From: Prostheceraeus crozeri
Taxonomy: Eukaryota > Platyhelminthes > Polycladida > Euryleptidae
Assembly: GCA_907163375.1 (NCBI GenBank)
Contig: CAJQUW010001073.1
Coordinates: 16,385-80,384, forward strand
Length of the DNA: 64,000 nt
Reading direction: 5' to 3'
This document shows, piece after piece, positions 29,323-41,821 of the stretch (position 1 is the stretch's first letter; each line of letters begins with the position of its first letter). Under the pieces are notes generated by a model. The model was not told the DNA's origin. It saw nothing but the letters and a program-made list of their open reading frames with translations, and searched no databases. The translations under genes were made by a program, and so were the position numbers.

Positions 29323-32300
29323 TCATCACTGAATCTAGTAGTTCTTTTATATGTAGGTTTCCTTGTTAAATTTTGAATTGTTAAATCATAAACTATTTCA
29401 ATATTTTGTCTATTACGCACATTTTCTAAAGTCTTACCATAAAATGCATTATTCATTAATTAAAAGAACACGTTTCCAAAATCATCTTTATTTCTTTTAG
29501 CTGTTTTACGTTTTTCAATATTGAACTCTATATAATCTTTTAACCACCTAGATTTTCTATACACTAGTTTCCGGTGAATTTTAAAAAGAATCATTCCATG
29601 ATCTAAATACCAATCTAGCAGCATTCTTCCTTCAACAACATACTTTCCTTTATTACTTTGTGTTAACTTGAGTTTTTTTGTTGGCCTGTATTTCTTAGGA
29701 ATTAAAGATTTTTGATAATCTGAAAAATCTTCTATATTGGGAATTTTGTTTTCGGGACAGAAAGGATAATATTTTGTTGCGCCTTTTATATAATCAGGGT
29801 ATGCTAAATCAACTTCATATATATAACCATAATTATTTTCACCATCTAATGTAGGTTCGTATTCAAGAATATTACACCATGACATTTCACCTGTTGGTAA
29901 TTCTTGTATCATGCAAGAAGAATATAAGCTATTAAAATCATAATATAACAAATAGTTTTCTCTCTTGAACTCATCAACTGCTGCTTTACTCTCTTCATTT
30001 GATATAAGTCCTTCTATATTTTGATTAAAAAAATTTATAAACTGATCGCTTTCTTCTGGATTTAAAATTTTTAAATAACCATGATCATCAGGATTTACTT
30101 TTTGATTATAACATTTAACAAATCTATTACCTAGAACAGATGAAACACCACCTCTAATTCTAGACTCAAAAAATAATAATTTATCATAAGAACTTTCTTT
30201 ATAATGTTTAAGTTTAACATTTGTATCTTTCAACCCTGCTAACCATGTTAATCCTGATGTAGAATAGCAATAAAATGAATCTATTCCGTAATATTCTACA
30301 CACATGTTACGAAAGTTTTCAAAAAGATCAGCAAGGATTAATACATCTATCTGAAGATATTTCATTGTATAATCATACATTGTTCTACAATTTAACTCTC
30401 TCCAATTGTTTTCAGCTTCTGCATAGTCTTCTTCAGATAGTTGTGATTGTTTTAATGTTGATTTAAATTTATCACGTGAAGAAAGTTCATGTTCTTGCAT
30501 TATTTCATTTATTCTATTTATATCTCCAGTTAAATTTTCGTAGGGAAAAATACCTTTTAAAGGTTTTTAATTATATTTATTTAATATTCTACATTGTTCA
30601 GGTTTCAAAGTTTTCGCCATGACCTCTAATGAATAAGGATCAAAAAATCTACATGCATCTAATATTCTAATACAACCAAATTGCATTGAAAAATATTCTT
30701 CTTCTGTTTTACATAGTACGTTTGTTCTTAGTTGTTGTAATTTTTCAGATGAGAATAGATCTTATATTATTAAATGGAAATCATATTTAGAACCATTGTA
30801 GAAATATAAAGGTACAAAGTTATATCTAAATTTATTAGCATTAAGATTACAAGAATTATGTGCTGCACCTCTATATAATCCATTTAGATGATCATGATCT
30901 TTTACTCTATCATTACCCAATTCTTTACCACAGTAATAACAATTTTTTTCATTAACAAATTGTAATAATTGTCCAGACGTTAATGGAACATTGGTTTATT
31001 TGTTTAAGTAATTGTGAAAAATATTTTTGCAATTCTTCTATTTTCTTTGTAAACATTTCTGAACTATCTTCACTATAGTATTGATAATATTCTGATTTAA
31101 ATAATTCAGGATAATTTGAATGAATGCACATTCCCCAACATAATGGTTTTTGTTCAAGCAAATGCTTACCAGAACTTTGTGTCATGTTAACATTATATGC
31201 TTCAAAATCACAATACATAATAAAGGGTACTTTATTTTTGTAATACCATTTATTATATATTAGATAATCTTCTTTAGTAAAAGTATTTTTAGCTGCATCA
31301 TTTTGTTGACAATTTGTCAAGTGATTATTCATTTCTTCTTTAGTTTTATAATTAGTCATACATTGGAGACAGGGAAAATTAGTATTATCTGAAGTTTTTG
31401 TAAATATAGAAATGTCTTTACACAATATGTAATGACCTTGATAATATAGTATATTCGCTAGTACTGGCTGCATTAACTGCTGCTTTAACATTTTTAACTT
31501 TTGTTGATATTCCTGTTGTAATATTTCTAACTGTTCTTGATATTGTTCTTGATATTTTTTTGAAATTGTTCTTCATAATGTTTCCGACATTGTTCTTCAT
31601 ATTGTTCATGATATTCCTTACTTAATATATTTTTACTCAATATTCTTTTAGACTTTTTTGTTTACAATATTCTTTATATTGTTGTAGATTTTTTGGATGG
31701 CATTCTAGTTCGTTGAATTGAGAATTACATTGTTGGTATACTATGTATAATAAGCTTAAATATTCTTCATCTTCAAGATTCCTTTCGTCTTCAATATATT
31801 AGTGAAGTAATATAGTTTCTTCTTGTTGACATTCTTGTAGATATTGATTATATAACATTCGTAACTCTTGTTGATAATCTTCTTGATATTGTTTTTTATA
31901 TTGTTGTGATAACATCTCTAACTTATGTCTATATTCTGATGATAGTGATGAATATTCTGTTTCATACTCATAGGGAAATCCACGTCCTTTATAATTATTA
32001 TGATTAATCATTATTGGTGATAATGTTTTTATAATTTCATATTTTTCAGTACATATTACGCTTCCTTTGTAAATAATATTATAATGCATGTAATTTCCTC
32101 TTTCATTGTATACTATTTTTGTTTGGCATAAATTTTTGTTATTCAAATAAAATTCTTTTAAGTTGTTATAAACAATGTTATTAACTTCAATATCTCCGGG
32201 ATATAAGGGAGTAACATCACCAATAGAAACATATTTCACATTTAATTCAAAAACATTTACTTCTATTAAATATTTATTCTTTTTATGAAACTTTATTAAC

Positions 32301-33183
32301 CTATTATAATCATATGAAAATTTATCTAAGCCGTCAGAGAGATCAAATTCATTTATATGTTCTTCTTTATTATAATGACTTAGTCTTTCTTTGTGATATT
32401 CTGCAGGATGTAAATGTGCTATAATACTCCACAGAAAACAACGTTCATCTTCATTTTTTATGTTGATTATTTGTGGTGAACTGAAAGGTAAAGGAACATA
32501 ACTACCACCAGTATTATTTTTATATTTGTCAATTACTATTTTCTTAGATAGTATTGCAACAGATCTCCAACCAGATTCACGCAACTTAGCTTCAGTTATA
32601 GCATCTTTTAATTTATTTATCATTGTTTCAAATATGGGTTGTATATCATTTAGATTATGAATTTCTTGTGTCTGTGTAAAATGTCCTTGTGTTATTTCTT
32701 CAGTCATTCCATCTGATCCAGTTTTTGTATAAAGAACTTCTACATTCATATAACATTTGAAAGATTTCTTAAATATATTATAGAAGTTTGTTAATGCATC
32801 ATAAAAAGTTTCATCGGTTTCACTATGTTCAACAGACTCATCAAATGAACATTTTATATCTGTTACAGCTTCGTCGGTTTTTTTACTTTCATCAATTTCA
32901 TTAGTTTCATTAGTTTCATTAAATAAATATCTTCCATCTGGTACATGTTCATCTTCACTATTAAAAACTTTCTTATATTCCGAATGTAAGTAATCATCAA
33001 ATATCTTTTTAACTTTTATATCAATAGGTAATGTTTCTAGATAGTTTTTATAATTATTTAGTTTTGATATATTTTCTTCATTAACTCGATCTACATTTTG
33101 TAAATGCATTTTACTATTCAAATGAGATTGATAACTTCTTTTTGTTTGCAACTTTTTTTACATAAGATACAATAAAACTTTTC
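29323..33183 (-). pseudogene. P2 family B DNA polymerase, main piece (classical Polinton type)
   Basis: Reading leftward, there is an N-terminal region with zinc-finger-like residues, then INIKNEDERCFLWSIIAHLH, a block typical of Polinton polymerases. Exonuclease motif I (YCDFEAYNV), a YLQIDVLILADLF exonuclease III-type motif, polymerase motif A (YYDFNSLYSS) and motif B (NNAFYGKT) follow. This is the protein-primed family B polymerase usual in Polintons. It is broken in several places besides the P1 insertion, beyond which the last piece lies at 10970-11570. It is clearly a different lineage from the P1 polymerase. Confidence 0.85.
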
Positions 33184-33295
33184 CATTTTTTATTCTTTAA
33201 AGAAAAAATTTGTGTTTGAATTTTTGATAAATTTTTTTAGGCAAAATTTTTTAGATAAAATTTTTAGATAATTTTTTTAAAAAAATAAATAAAAA

Positions 33296-33601
33296 ATGTG
33301 GGAAGAGTATAAGATAGTACATGTGCCAGTTTTAAAACATTATCGTCATCCTACAAATCCTCTTACTCCAAAACAAAAAGTTAAATTTCATTATCACCTT
33401 AAATATATGCAATTTGTAAAAGATTATAAAATAAAACACGGTATAGCAAAATATACTAAGACAAATGATTTTCCACTTTGTTTAAGAAGTTTTAGAGTAT
33501 TTTTAGCATACAATAATTTATGGTGGTTAATTAATAGAGAACATTTAACAGTTTATCATTTAAAAACATTACATCAATTAAATCTTCCTCCCTTTATTTA
33601 A
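33296..33601 (+). CDS. P2 copy of the small conserved protein
   Basis: The protein has 101 residues and the frame looks whole. It shares HVPVLKHYRHPTNP and FPLCLRSFRVFLAYNNLWWL with the P1 protein at 25037-25390 but ends without the extra C-terminal residues seen there. It keeps the strand of the ATPase and penton genes, while polymerase pieces and the second ATPase around it run the other way. That is why I think the replication block was swapped around it. Function unknown. Confidence 0.65.
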   Translation: MWEEYKIVHVPVLKHYRHPTNPLTPKQKVKFHYHLKYMQFVKDYKIKHGIAKYTKTNDFPLCLRSFRVFLAYNNLWWLINREHLTVYHLKTLHQLNLPPFI

Positions 33602-33689
33602 AAATAAAATATGTAAATCTAGCTGTAAAATATATATAAATCTATCTGTAAAAATTATGACACATTTGTTGAATTATTAAGTATTTCAC

Positions 33690-34010
33690 TACCACCATTT
33701 ATTAATGGTTTATATAATTATATGTTTTTTGGCTTCATCAAATGTAGATTTGGCTCCAGATATTATTGGTGTTGTTCTTTTAAAGGCGCTTCTAACATCA
33801 TCTATTGCAGTTTCTAAATACGTTAATATTTCATTATCTTGTAATCTGTTACGGATTGGTATACCAAATTTTGCATTTAAATAATGATCAAAATAAAAAT
33901 AAAATGTATCAGGAGTAATTTTTGGTAGTACTTTTGATTCAGATTCTAAAAAGATAATTATTTGTTCTATAACTTGACTTGATAAATATTTCGTATTTGA
34001 ATATATTCTA
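33690..34010 (-). pseudogene. Coding-like remnant upstream of the small protein
   Basis: About 100 codons on the minus strand have protein-like composition, including FYFYFDHYLNAKFGI, but no recognised motif. It lies at the 3' side of the second ATPase and has no P1 counterpart. It may be a separate gene or the tail of the neighbour. Confidence 0.35.
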
Positions 34011-34013
34011 ATC

Positions 34014-34700
34014 TCAAAATCTTAGAGAGTTATTGTATATTTCACGTTCGGTATTTACTAATATATTCAAATTTTTATCATACATTTGCATATGTTCAGT
34101 TAGAGTATCAACACGTATTATTCCATATTTATGCTGTGTATGATGTGATAAAGGCATATTTATTTTATAATTTTTATTAATATCATTAAAGAATGCTGCA
34201 TTATTTTGTGTAGTTGTAAAAAATGTTTGTATGTTTTCTCTAATCTTATTATCTACATCACAAGCTTTATGAGATAATACAACCATTTGTATATTTTGAT
34301 GTCTTCCTTTTATAAATATTTCTGACATATTTTTTTGTTTTGCTAAACTTGCAGCATCATCTAAAATTAATAAAGATTTATTTTCAGGTGTACCAGCAAA
34401 ATTTTCCATATCTTGTAACTCATCTGATTGTTTATCATTATAAACGTTTGTAAAAGTTGGCCATTCAGAAGTATGCATACAAAAAATATATACTCTTGTT
34501 TCATCCTTATAATGTTCGTTTATATATTTTTTAATAACCATTCCCAGTTTTGCCGTAAAGAATGGAATGGAAATTTTCTTGATTCAGTCTACCTTGTGGA
34601 TTTTTTACATTATCAAGCGGATCTTTATTCTTATCCTTTTCTTTATTCTCTTCAGTCTACCATCCTTGAAAATTTTTCATTTCTTGTTTATAAAAATTTA
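34014..34700 (-). pseudogene. Second ATPase of P2 (A32-like), unrelated to the first copy
   Basis: The minus strand encodes a P-loop-like LYGKTGNG at the start. A Walker B-like block, SLLILDDAASLAKQ, is followed by IFIKGRHQNIQMVVLSHKAC, the pattern of FtsK/HerA packaging ATPases. Sequence around the motifs differs from the P1/P2 ATPase shared elsewhere. It lies in the P2-specific block with the classical polymerase, membrane protein and zinc-finger gene, all on the minus strand. It is broken. Confidence 0.65.
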
Positions 34701-34708
34701 TCATCTCT

Positions 34709-35182
34709 TTATTCTTCTGTTAGAAAGTAACCCCATCGATTTCCAATAAATATAACAACATGATAAATAATAAATAAGAAAATACATGCTAACAATATTT
34801 TTATACAATGAAATTTTAAAAATTTCCAAAGACGTGTGAGATCTGATTGTGCTATTCTTTCATTAGAAGAAGAATTAGGGAAAACATTTTTCGGTGGTTC
34901 TTCTACATATTTTTTATTATATATATTATTATCTACAGGATTGTATCTAGTATTATATCTAGGATAATCTACATTATTATTAAAATGTTTTAAGTGTTCT
35001 ACCTCATCTTTAATTAGATTTGAATCTTGAGGTGTTATTGTATCTTGAAACTCAGTGTTTTCCATATAATTATTTATGATATCATTTAATGCATTAAGTG
35101 ATTTATAACGACTTAGAGTACTTCTATTACTTTTATTTATAACCGGAGAATATAATTCTTCTAGATTTTCGCTTTTATTCAT
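34709..35182 (-). CDS. P2-specific protein with C-terminal membrane segment
   Basis: The frame has 157 residues. The N-terminal 120 are polar, Asn/Tyr-rich and without motifs. Residues about 125-148 (IKILLACIFLFIIYHVVIFI) form one transmembrane helix, followed by a short tail. A tail-anchored membrane protein is the simple reading. It has no P1 counterpart and sits between the second ATPase and the zinc-finger gene. Confidence 0.55.
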   Translation of the reverse strand: MNKSENLEELYSPVINKSNRSTLSRYKSLNALNDIINNYMENTEFQDTITPQDSNLIKDEVEHLKHFNNNVDYPRYNTRYNPVDNNIYNKKYVEEPPKNVFPNSSSNERIAQSDLTRLWKFLKFHCIKILLACIFLFIIYHVVIFIGNRWGYFLTEE

Positions 35183-35589
35183 TTTATATTTTTTAAATAA
35201 AAAAATTAGAAATTATTATTTTGTTAATTCTGGACTAGCATACATATACTCTTATGAGTGTTTTTACCTCTGTAGAACCTCCGGAATGTATCGGAAATAA
35301 ACCGGAATTTTGTTCCTTTACTTGAAAGAAGCAATCTCCGAACCCCTCCTCTCTTCCAGAATGCTTAAGATTATTTTGACTAAAAGAATAATTTATAATT
35401 TCTAAAAATAATTATCTATTATAAATAAGATTATTTAGTATAAATAAGATCATTTTAATATAAATTATTATTATTCTAATCCAATTTAATAATAAAAAGT
35501 AATTTTAATCTAATATCAATTATTATTATTTTGATATAAATTATTATTGTTTTGATGTAAATTATTATTAAAATGTGGATTTCAATTAG
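35183..35589. other. AT-rich spacer in P2
   Basis: No gene is recognised. ATTATTATTTTGATATAAATT-like low-complexity words dominate 35450-35580, and a short GC-richer patch lies near 35270-35370. Confidence 0.4.
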
Positions 35590-36391
35590 GACAAAGTGAT
35601 GCATGTCGTAGAAAGTTTTTCTTCAATATAATTTTTTGACAACCTCTACACTTTACTTTTTCTTTTAAACAATCCTTACACTGATATTTACTATCATAAA
35701 ACTCTGTCTTAGGTTTAGTAATTTGACAATTTGTACATTGTCTTGTAGAATTTATACAAGAATTTTAATGATTAGTAATTCCTTGACTTGTAAAATATTT
35801 ATTACAATTACGACATAACTTATCTTTTATTTTATATTTTATTTTATCTTTTTTAGCCTCTTCTGGTTGCTCACATAATTTTAAATGACGTGCAAAATTT
35901 TTAGACGTTATACTTTTATTACAACCAGAACATATTTTTTTCGTATTACATTGGACAGACTGATTTTTATAATCTGCATAATTATTTTGTGCTACGTTAT
36001 TATTTTGTGATATATTATTAATTCGAGCTTCATTATTATTTTGTGCTAAATGCGCATTATAATGATTATAATCTTCATAACAAAAACAACCTATATAACT
36101 ATTTTTATCGGTGTACTTACTTTGTGGTACATAATTATTTTTCAGAACTAAATGATTATTTTGTCTAGGTGTATTTTTTCTAGCGGTATAAAGATTTTGT
36201 CCTTGTTCTGAAATAAATAAATGCTTTAATCTTTGTAATGGTTGATCAGGTTGAATATTACTATTGGGTTGAATATTTTTTTGAAATTGATTCATATGTA
36301 TACCACATGGTGTGTTTTTCCTATGAGAATATAATACCGTTGGGTTTAAAAAACGCGTCTTACAAACTTGACAAATTTGATTCATTTCCAT
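35590..36391 (-). pseudogene. P2-specific zinc-finger protein
   Basis: Several Cys/His clusters are visible: CQVCKTRF...H at the N-terminus, CSGCNKSITSKNFARHLKLC in the middle, and C-x2-C...H-x4-C fingers beyond. An Asn-rich linker separates the first and later fingers. The pattern suggests nucleic-acid binding. The frame appears broken. It is absent from P1. Confidence 0.6.
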
Positions 36392-36437
36392 TCTTTTTTA
36401 TTAGAAAAATTTTATTTTTTGTTTTCATTTTCCATGT

Positions 36438-37160
36438 TGATACACAAACCAATGACTTAAAAGAAAAATATATAAATGATGTTTTGGTTCCACTGATGAA
36501 TGAATTAAAGTTGCTTAAACTTAATGACAAATCATTAAACGGAAAATTATTAAAACTTGACAAAAAGAATAGAGAGCTAGAAGTAAATATAGCAAAACTT
36601 TTTAAAAAATATCAGACCAATCAAAAATTTTAATATTACTTTCTATAAAGTTGAAATCTGCAGTCATTAAAAATAAACATCAGATACAAATATTGAAAGA
36701 ACAATTAGAAGATGAAATAGAAAAACTTCCTGAAAGAATTTAAAAAAAATTTAAAGCAGTTACAAACTACATTCCAAAACACTGTGAATGAATTAAGTTC
36801 TAAAATTACTCAACAAATTAAAAAAATACATCATTTGATAATTGAAGTAAAAGCACTTAATCAAAAAGTCGATCAAATGAAAACTCTTAAAATCAATTTA
36901 GAAAATGAATTAAAGAAGAATTTGCAAGAAAAATCTAAAGAAAATAAAGAACAGGTAGATGCTGTTAAGAAACAATTAGATGCTCTTAAAGTTCAATTGA
37001 ATGCTTTAAAAACAGAATGAAAGAAAAGTGAGAAAAAATTAGAAGTGACTGAAAAAGAAATTAGAGTACATCACACGCTGCTTGACGCAATAGATAACGC
37101 GCAACGGAAAATTAATAAAGGTATCACGAAGTTGTTGTCCATTCACACACGTAAAGCATA
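36438..37160 (+). pseudogene. P2 fibre-like coiled-coil remnant
   Basis: The coiled-coil part matches the P1 fibre protein (NDLKEKYINDVLVPLMNELK, then the Leu/Lys/Glu heptads), but the phage-fibre-type N-terminal region is not found here. It is broken. It heads the rightward virion gene run in P2. Confidence 0.65.
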
Positions 37161-37238
37161 ATCCTAAACGTAAATCTTAATCATAAACGTGAATCTTAAC
37201 GTAAATTTATTTCCCAAAGTCAAATTTATTCCTAAAAA

Positions 37239-37676
37239 ATGCCTATAATTTATAAACGCAATCTTAAACATTTTGCTTCAAATAAACAAATTGCTCATGA
37301 ACCATCAATGAAATCTGTTTACCATTATAACAATGTAGAAACTATTCAAAAAGAAGGAGATGGCATCTTTTCTGGCATAGGAAGTATCGCTAACTTGATT
37401 AAAAATAATAAAGATTTGATTACATCTGCTGCAAAAGGAGCAGCTGCTATAGGTAGTACAGCTAGTGGAATATCAAATGCTGTTAAGTCACAAAACGAAT
37501 TAAAACAACTAGAAACTATTCGTAAACTTCAGAATGATTCTGAAGAACTAAACAAATTAAAAAAACTTTCAGAGGAAACAAAAAACAAAATTGCTAACAT
37601 AGCTGAAGGGTCTGAGAGTAAACAGGAGAAGAAATCAATTGAAGAAATAAGAGGTAATGGTTTAGCAAAATTCTAA
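37239..37676 (+). CDS. P2 pVI-like hydrophobic virion protein
   Basis: The protein has 145 residues and looks whole. It is collinear with P1 18317-18838: MPIIYKRNLKHFA, GDGIFSGIGSIANLIKNNK, AAKGAAAIGSTASGI and a charged helix ending RGNGLAKF. It lacks the two GC-hairpin-encoded insertions present in P1 and so is the best reference for the uninterrupted protein of this family. The role is inferred as for P1. Confidence 0.65.
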   Translation: MPIIYKRNLKHFASNKQIAHEPSMKSVYHYNNVETIQKEGDGIFSGIGSIANLIKNNKDLITSAAKGAAAIGSTASGISNAVKSQNELKQLETIRKLQNDSEELNKLKKLSEETKNKIANIAEGSESKQEKKSIEEIRGNGLAKF

Positions 37677-37742
37677 AATTATATTTTAGTAAATTTTTTT
37701 TGTGTGTGAGAAAAACAAAAAGTCAAATTATTTTTTATAAAA

Positions 37743-39059
37743 ATGTCTTCTCTTATCGAAAATAAATTTAGATTAGACGATCCTCCGTTCGTCAGTTACA
37801 ATTAAAAAAAGAATGACTATATAAAAATTGCTATGAATCCCGGATCTTCTAGTAGAGTAAATACTGGAGGAGATTTAATCTTTGAAGTTGAAAATCAGCA
37901 AAGTTATATATATCTACCTGATTCATTTTTACACTGTGATACCAATTTTACAACACCATTACCAGATACCGATAATATTGCATTAGAGAATAATTTTTTT
38001 CGAAGATTATTTACACAAATGCGTTTAGATGCTGCAACTCAAAATATAGAGACAATAAGTGATTCTCCAGGTATAATTGATACAATGCTTAGATTTGTAA
38101 CAATTGGTGAAAATAATAAAAAGCATGAAATCGAAGGTTGGTTTCCTGATACTAATGATGGTATAATTGTTGATGATTTAACTCACGCTGGAACAGATGC
38201 AGCAGGAATTGCGAAAGATGTAGAAAATATTGCAAATTATTTAAATAAAACAAACAATACTGCATGTAAAGAAAGACGTGAATTTAACAAGAAAAGTAAA
38301 CAGACAGTAAATTGGTCATTGTCTCCATTATTCGGATATTTAGATTATGACAAAATATCATGTCAATTAAAATTTAAATTAATAATTCATCGCACAGCAA
38401 ATAATGAATTAATCTTTTATGGTAAGACTGGAAAAAAAGCATATTTAAAAATTGATAGACTTGAATGGTGGATAAACCATATTACTCCTAGTTTAGAGGT
38501 TGAAACAGCTATTGCAAAAAGATTAAATACTAACAAACCAATTCCAGTAAATTTTCTAAAGCGAACTGCTAGTTCTGTAACGTTTTCCGAACAAAGATTT
38601 AACTGGCATTTTACTAGAACTTCGAATACTCCAAGATATTTATTACTAACATTTGAAAGAAATAATTCTCCAAGTTTTGATAAGAACAACAATCTTTTTC
38701 ATATTAATGCAATTCGAAGTTTACAAGTTTCATTAAATCAAACCCGTTATCCAATTGATCCATTAAGATTCGATGATACCAATAATCAATTTATGGAAGG
38801 ATATGATTCTTATCGAAATCTTTGTATAGAATTTAGAGTTGAACCACAATTAACTCCTGGAGATTGGAGACATTTATATCCTGTTTTCTGTTTCGATTTA
38901 AGTGCACAATCTGAAGATATTATCAAGACTGGTTGTGATGTAACAATTAATATTGAAAAGAAAGATTCGACAACTGCATTGATGGCTTATGGTTTACTGT
39001 TAGAAGATGTAAAATATTCTAATGAAATTCTTCATGGAAAGATGGCTAGGATTGGTTAA
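37743..39059 (+). pseudogene. P2 major capsid protein copy
   Basis: It is nearly full length and highly similar to P1 16866-18200, with NPGSSSRVNTGGDLIFEV, YIYLPDSFLHC and a conserved C-terminal region to the end. It is slightly broken. It lies in the same relative position between the pVI-like and pX-like genes. Confidence 0.8.
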
Positions 39060-39166
39060 TTAAAATTTTTCCTAACTTAAAATTTTTTTCATAACTAGAA
39101 TAGATTAAAATTTTTCATAACTAGAATAGATTAAACTTTTTTCCTAACTTAAAATTTTTATTAAAA

Positions 39167-39640
39167 ATGTCGCAACCGAAAAGTAATGATAATAAAACTG
39201 TTGAATTAAAATTACTTAACATTGTTGACAAAAATACACCTAAAACTTTTACGATTAACAAATAGAAATATTACATAAGTAAACCAATGATAGAGAATAT
39301 TAAATTACAAGAAGAAAAGAAATATGGAATTCTCCCATTAATTCCACTAATAGTAGGTGGCATAGCAGCAGCAGGAAGTGTTGCAGGTGGGACAACTGGT
39401 ATTGTCCAAGCAGTAAATAAATCAGAGAAGGCAGCATTAGAAGAACAAAAACGTCATAATAGAGAGTTAGAGAAAGTTGCTAGAGGGCAAGGAATAGTAG
39501 ATAATTTTATTAGTAAATTAAATTTAGTCGATGAAGGAAAACGAGTTCTTAAAAACATCCTACATAATGTTGATGATTTAAAAGAAAAAAAGAAACTAAA
39601 GATAGTTCTGGAATATATCTAAGTCCTAGTATGATTCGGT
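39167..39640 (+). pseudogene. P2 pX-like hydrophobic protein remnant
   Basis: It shares PLIPLIVGGIAAAGSVAGG and the EKAALEEQKRHNRELEKVA helix with the P1 protein. It is broken. A GC hairpin GGACC-ttt-GGTCC (39651-39663) follows; P1 has a decayed version at the matching place, so that hairpin is ancestral. Confidence 0.65.
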
Positions 39641-39728
39641 AATAACCTCAGGACCTTTGGTCCGATCGGCTAAAGCCTCTGAACAAGGTTCGATTAGGTA
39701 AAACATTTATTTTATTTTATCTTTAAAA

Positions 39729-41061
39729 ATGTATTCTACAAATTCCGAAAATTTAATTAAATTAAAAATTTCTAATTTAAATTTATTGAATTATCTCTTA
39801 AAAGTACATAAAACCTCAAATTGTCAGCATAGCGGAGGTGATTCAACTTCGTTGCATTCCAGAGGCATTCCATACAAAAAACATTAGAAAACTTTCCTGG
39901 ATCTATTTGGAGTAAATATTCAAAAGAAAAACATCTTCCTGGTCATTCATACACCGGTCCAGGAACTCGATGAGATATAAGACTAGATGAGAATAATAAT
40001 CCAAAACCAGGTGAAGAACTAATAAATAGAGTAGATGCAGCAGCTTATAGACACGATTTAGGTTATCGAAATCATGACTTAAAATCTGGTCATCAAGCTG
40101 ATAAGAAAATGATTCAAGAATTAGATAGTATTCAAAATCCTACATTTAGAGAAAGAATTGAAAGAATGTTTGTTAAGAAAGCTTTACAAGCTAAAATGTT
40201 ATTCGGACAGGGTTTAGAAAAAACTCATAACTCTGAAACCTACGCCTCCGAAATGTCGAATGACCCAAGCCGCTACGCGTCTGAAATTCACAAGGAATTC
40301 AGAAAGCCGAAATATCTATTGAAAGTAAAAGTATTTAATAAAGATGATATTTGGACTGCTGATCTAATCAATATGCCGAATGATTCTGATTATAAATACG
40401 CATTGACCGTTATAGAGTTATATACACGATACGCTTGGACAAAGCCTTTAAAAAACAAAAGTGGTCTGTCAGTTGAATATGCGTTTGAAGAAATCTTTAA
40501 AGAAAGTAATAGAACACCAAAGAAATTGTTTGCTGATAAAGGATCTGAGTTTTATAACAGAAATGTTAGGCCACTATTTGAAATTGTTTATTCCACAGAA
40601 AATGCTGGCAAAGCTGTATTAACAGAGAGGTTCAATAAAACGTTAAAAATAAAATATTCAAGAAATTTACTGAACAAGGAAATCAGAAATGGTTAAAAAT
40701 ATTACCAGGAATTGTAGATTAGTACAATAATAAAGTTCATTCAGGCATTGAAGAAACTCCAAAAAAGGCTTCTGACGATCCTGATTTAATACGAAAGAAG
40801 ATATTCGAAAATAATTATTCGAATGAGAGTAATCCGAATTTACAGAAACGTAAGCCGAAATTTAAACTTGGAGATAGAGTTAGAATATTTGAGCATAAGA
40901 ATAAATTTGAAAAAGGTTTTGTTGGCTATTGGACTAAAGAAATATTTGAAGTTTGTAAAATAAATCAAACTTATCCGATTACTTATGAAATAAGAGATTT
41001 AGATGATCAGGAAATCACTGGCAGATTTTATGAAATCGAATTACAGAGAAGTGATTTTTAA
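39729..41061 (+). pseudogene. P2 PLA2-integrase remnant
   Basis: It is collinear with P1 14784-16088. The PLA2-like DAAAYRHDL block and the integrase core (DKGSEFYNRNV, ERFNKTLK) and C-terminal GDRVRIFE barrel are recognisable. It is broken. A short Tyr-Ala-Ser-Glu duplication lies between the two domains (about 40240-40285), and a different GC hairpin lies near the N-terminus. That the PLA2 and integrase regions adjoin in both elements shows that the arrangement is ancestral. Confidence 0.8.
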
Positions 41062-41083
41062 TTATCATTATCATTATTCAATT

Positions 41084-41488
41084 CTAACATAATATCAAGA
41101 AATGGTACTCCTTTTTGTAATTTATACAAAACATATAAACATAATTGACCGCAATAAGTTGTTCCTGGTTTTTGAATTTGAAAAGTATTGTATGTTCCAT
41201 TTCCAAGTAATTCTTTGACTTCATTTGTTGGAGGCAATCCATATGAGTCAAAATAATAATTAGAACAGTTTTATTTCTTTGTGCCGCTGACCAATGTACT
41301 CCTTTTTGATCTGACGTGTGGACATTTGTTACGAAATATACAGTTAGCTGATTTTTGATCAATTGTAATTCGTCTCTCATTAGGACATGAAAATTCTTTA
41401 TTCCTAATCGATTAGCGATTTTCTTTAGGTCGAAATGTGTCGTGGTTTGTTTGCCATATATTTTTAAGAACTCATTTATGTTGCTCAT
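41084..41488 (-). pseudogene. P2 adenain-like protease remnant
   Basis: It begins MSNINEFLKIYGKQTTT like P1, with GVHWSA around the catalytic His. It is broken. It lacks the 14-residue hairpin-encoded insertion seen in P1 and the hairpins at the gene end, and faces the integrase gene tail-to-tail. Confidence 0.75.
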
Positions 41489-41489
41489 T

Positions 41490-41815
41490 TTAAATGGAAT
41501 AAAATGTATTGTTTCTATTATATTCCCGTAAATGTGAAATTTAAAACAACACATGGATATTTCAATTTGGGTATATGTATATTTACAAAATGCATCTGCA
41601 CAAGTTTACAAATATTGCACGAATATGTATATTACGAATTTTCGTTCTACAGTAAAATAAAATCAGCTACTACTATCTAACTTCTTTACAACAATCGTCT
41701 ACTAACTATAATATTACAAATTTCTGTCCACGCGTGGACAAGGTTTCATTGGATCAGAGAAAAATGACGTCATATAACAACATAATGAAAATGATTGAAA
41801 ACAGAAGGGTTAAAT
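41490..41815. other. Spacer between protease and accessory gene in P2
   Basis: No gene is recognised. It corresponds in position to the minisatellite-bearing region of P1 but holds no tandem repeat. Confidence 0.4.
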
Positions 41816-41821
41816 AATCAA

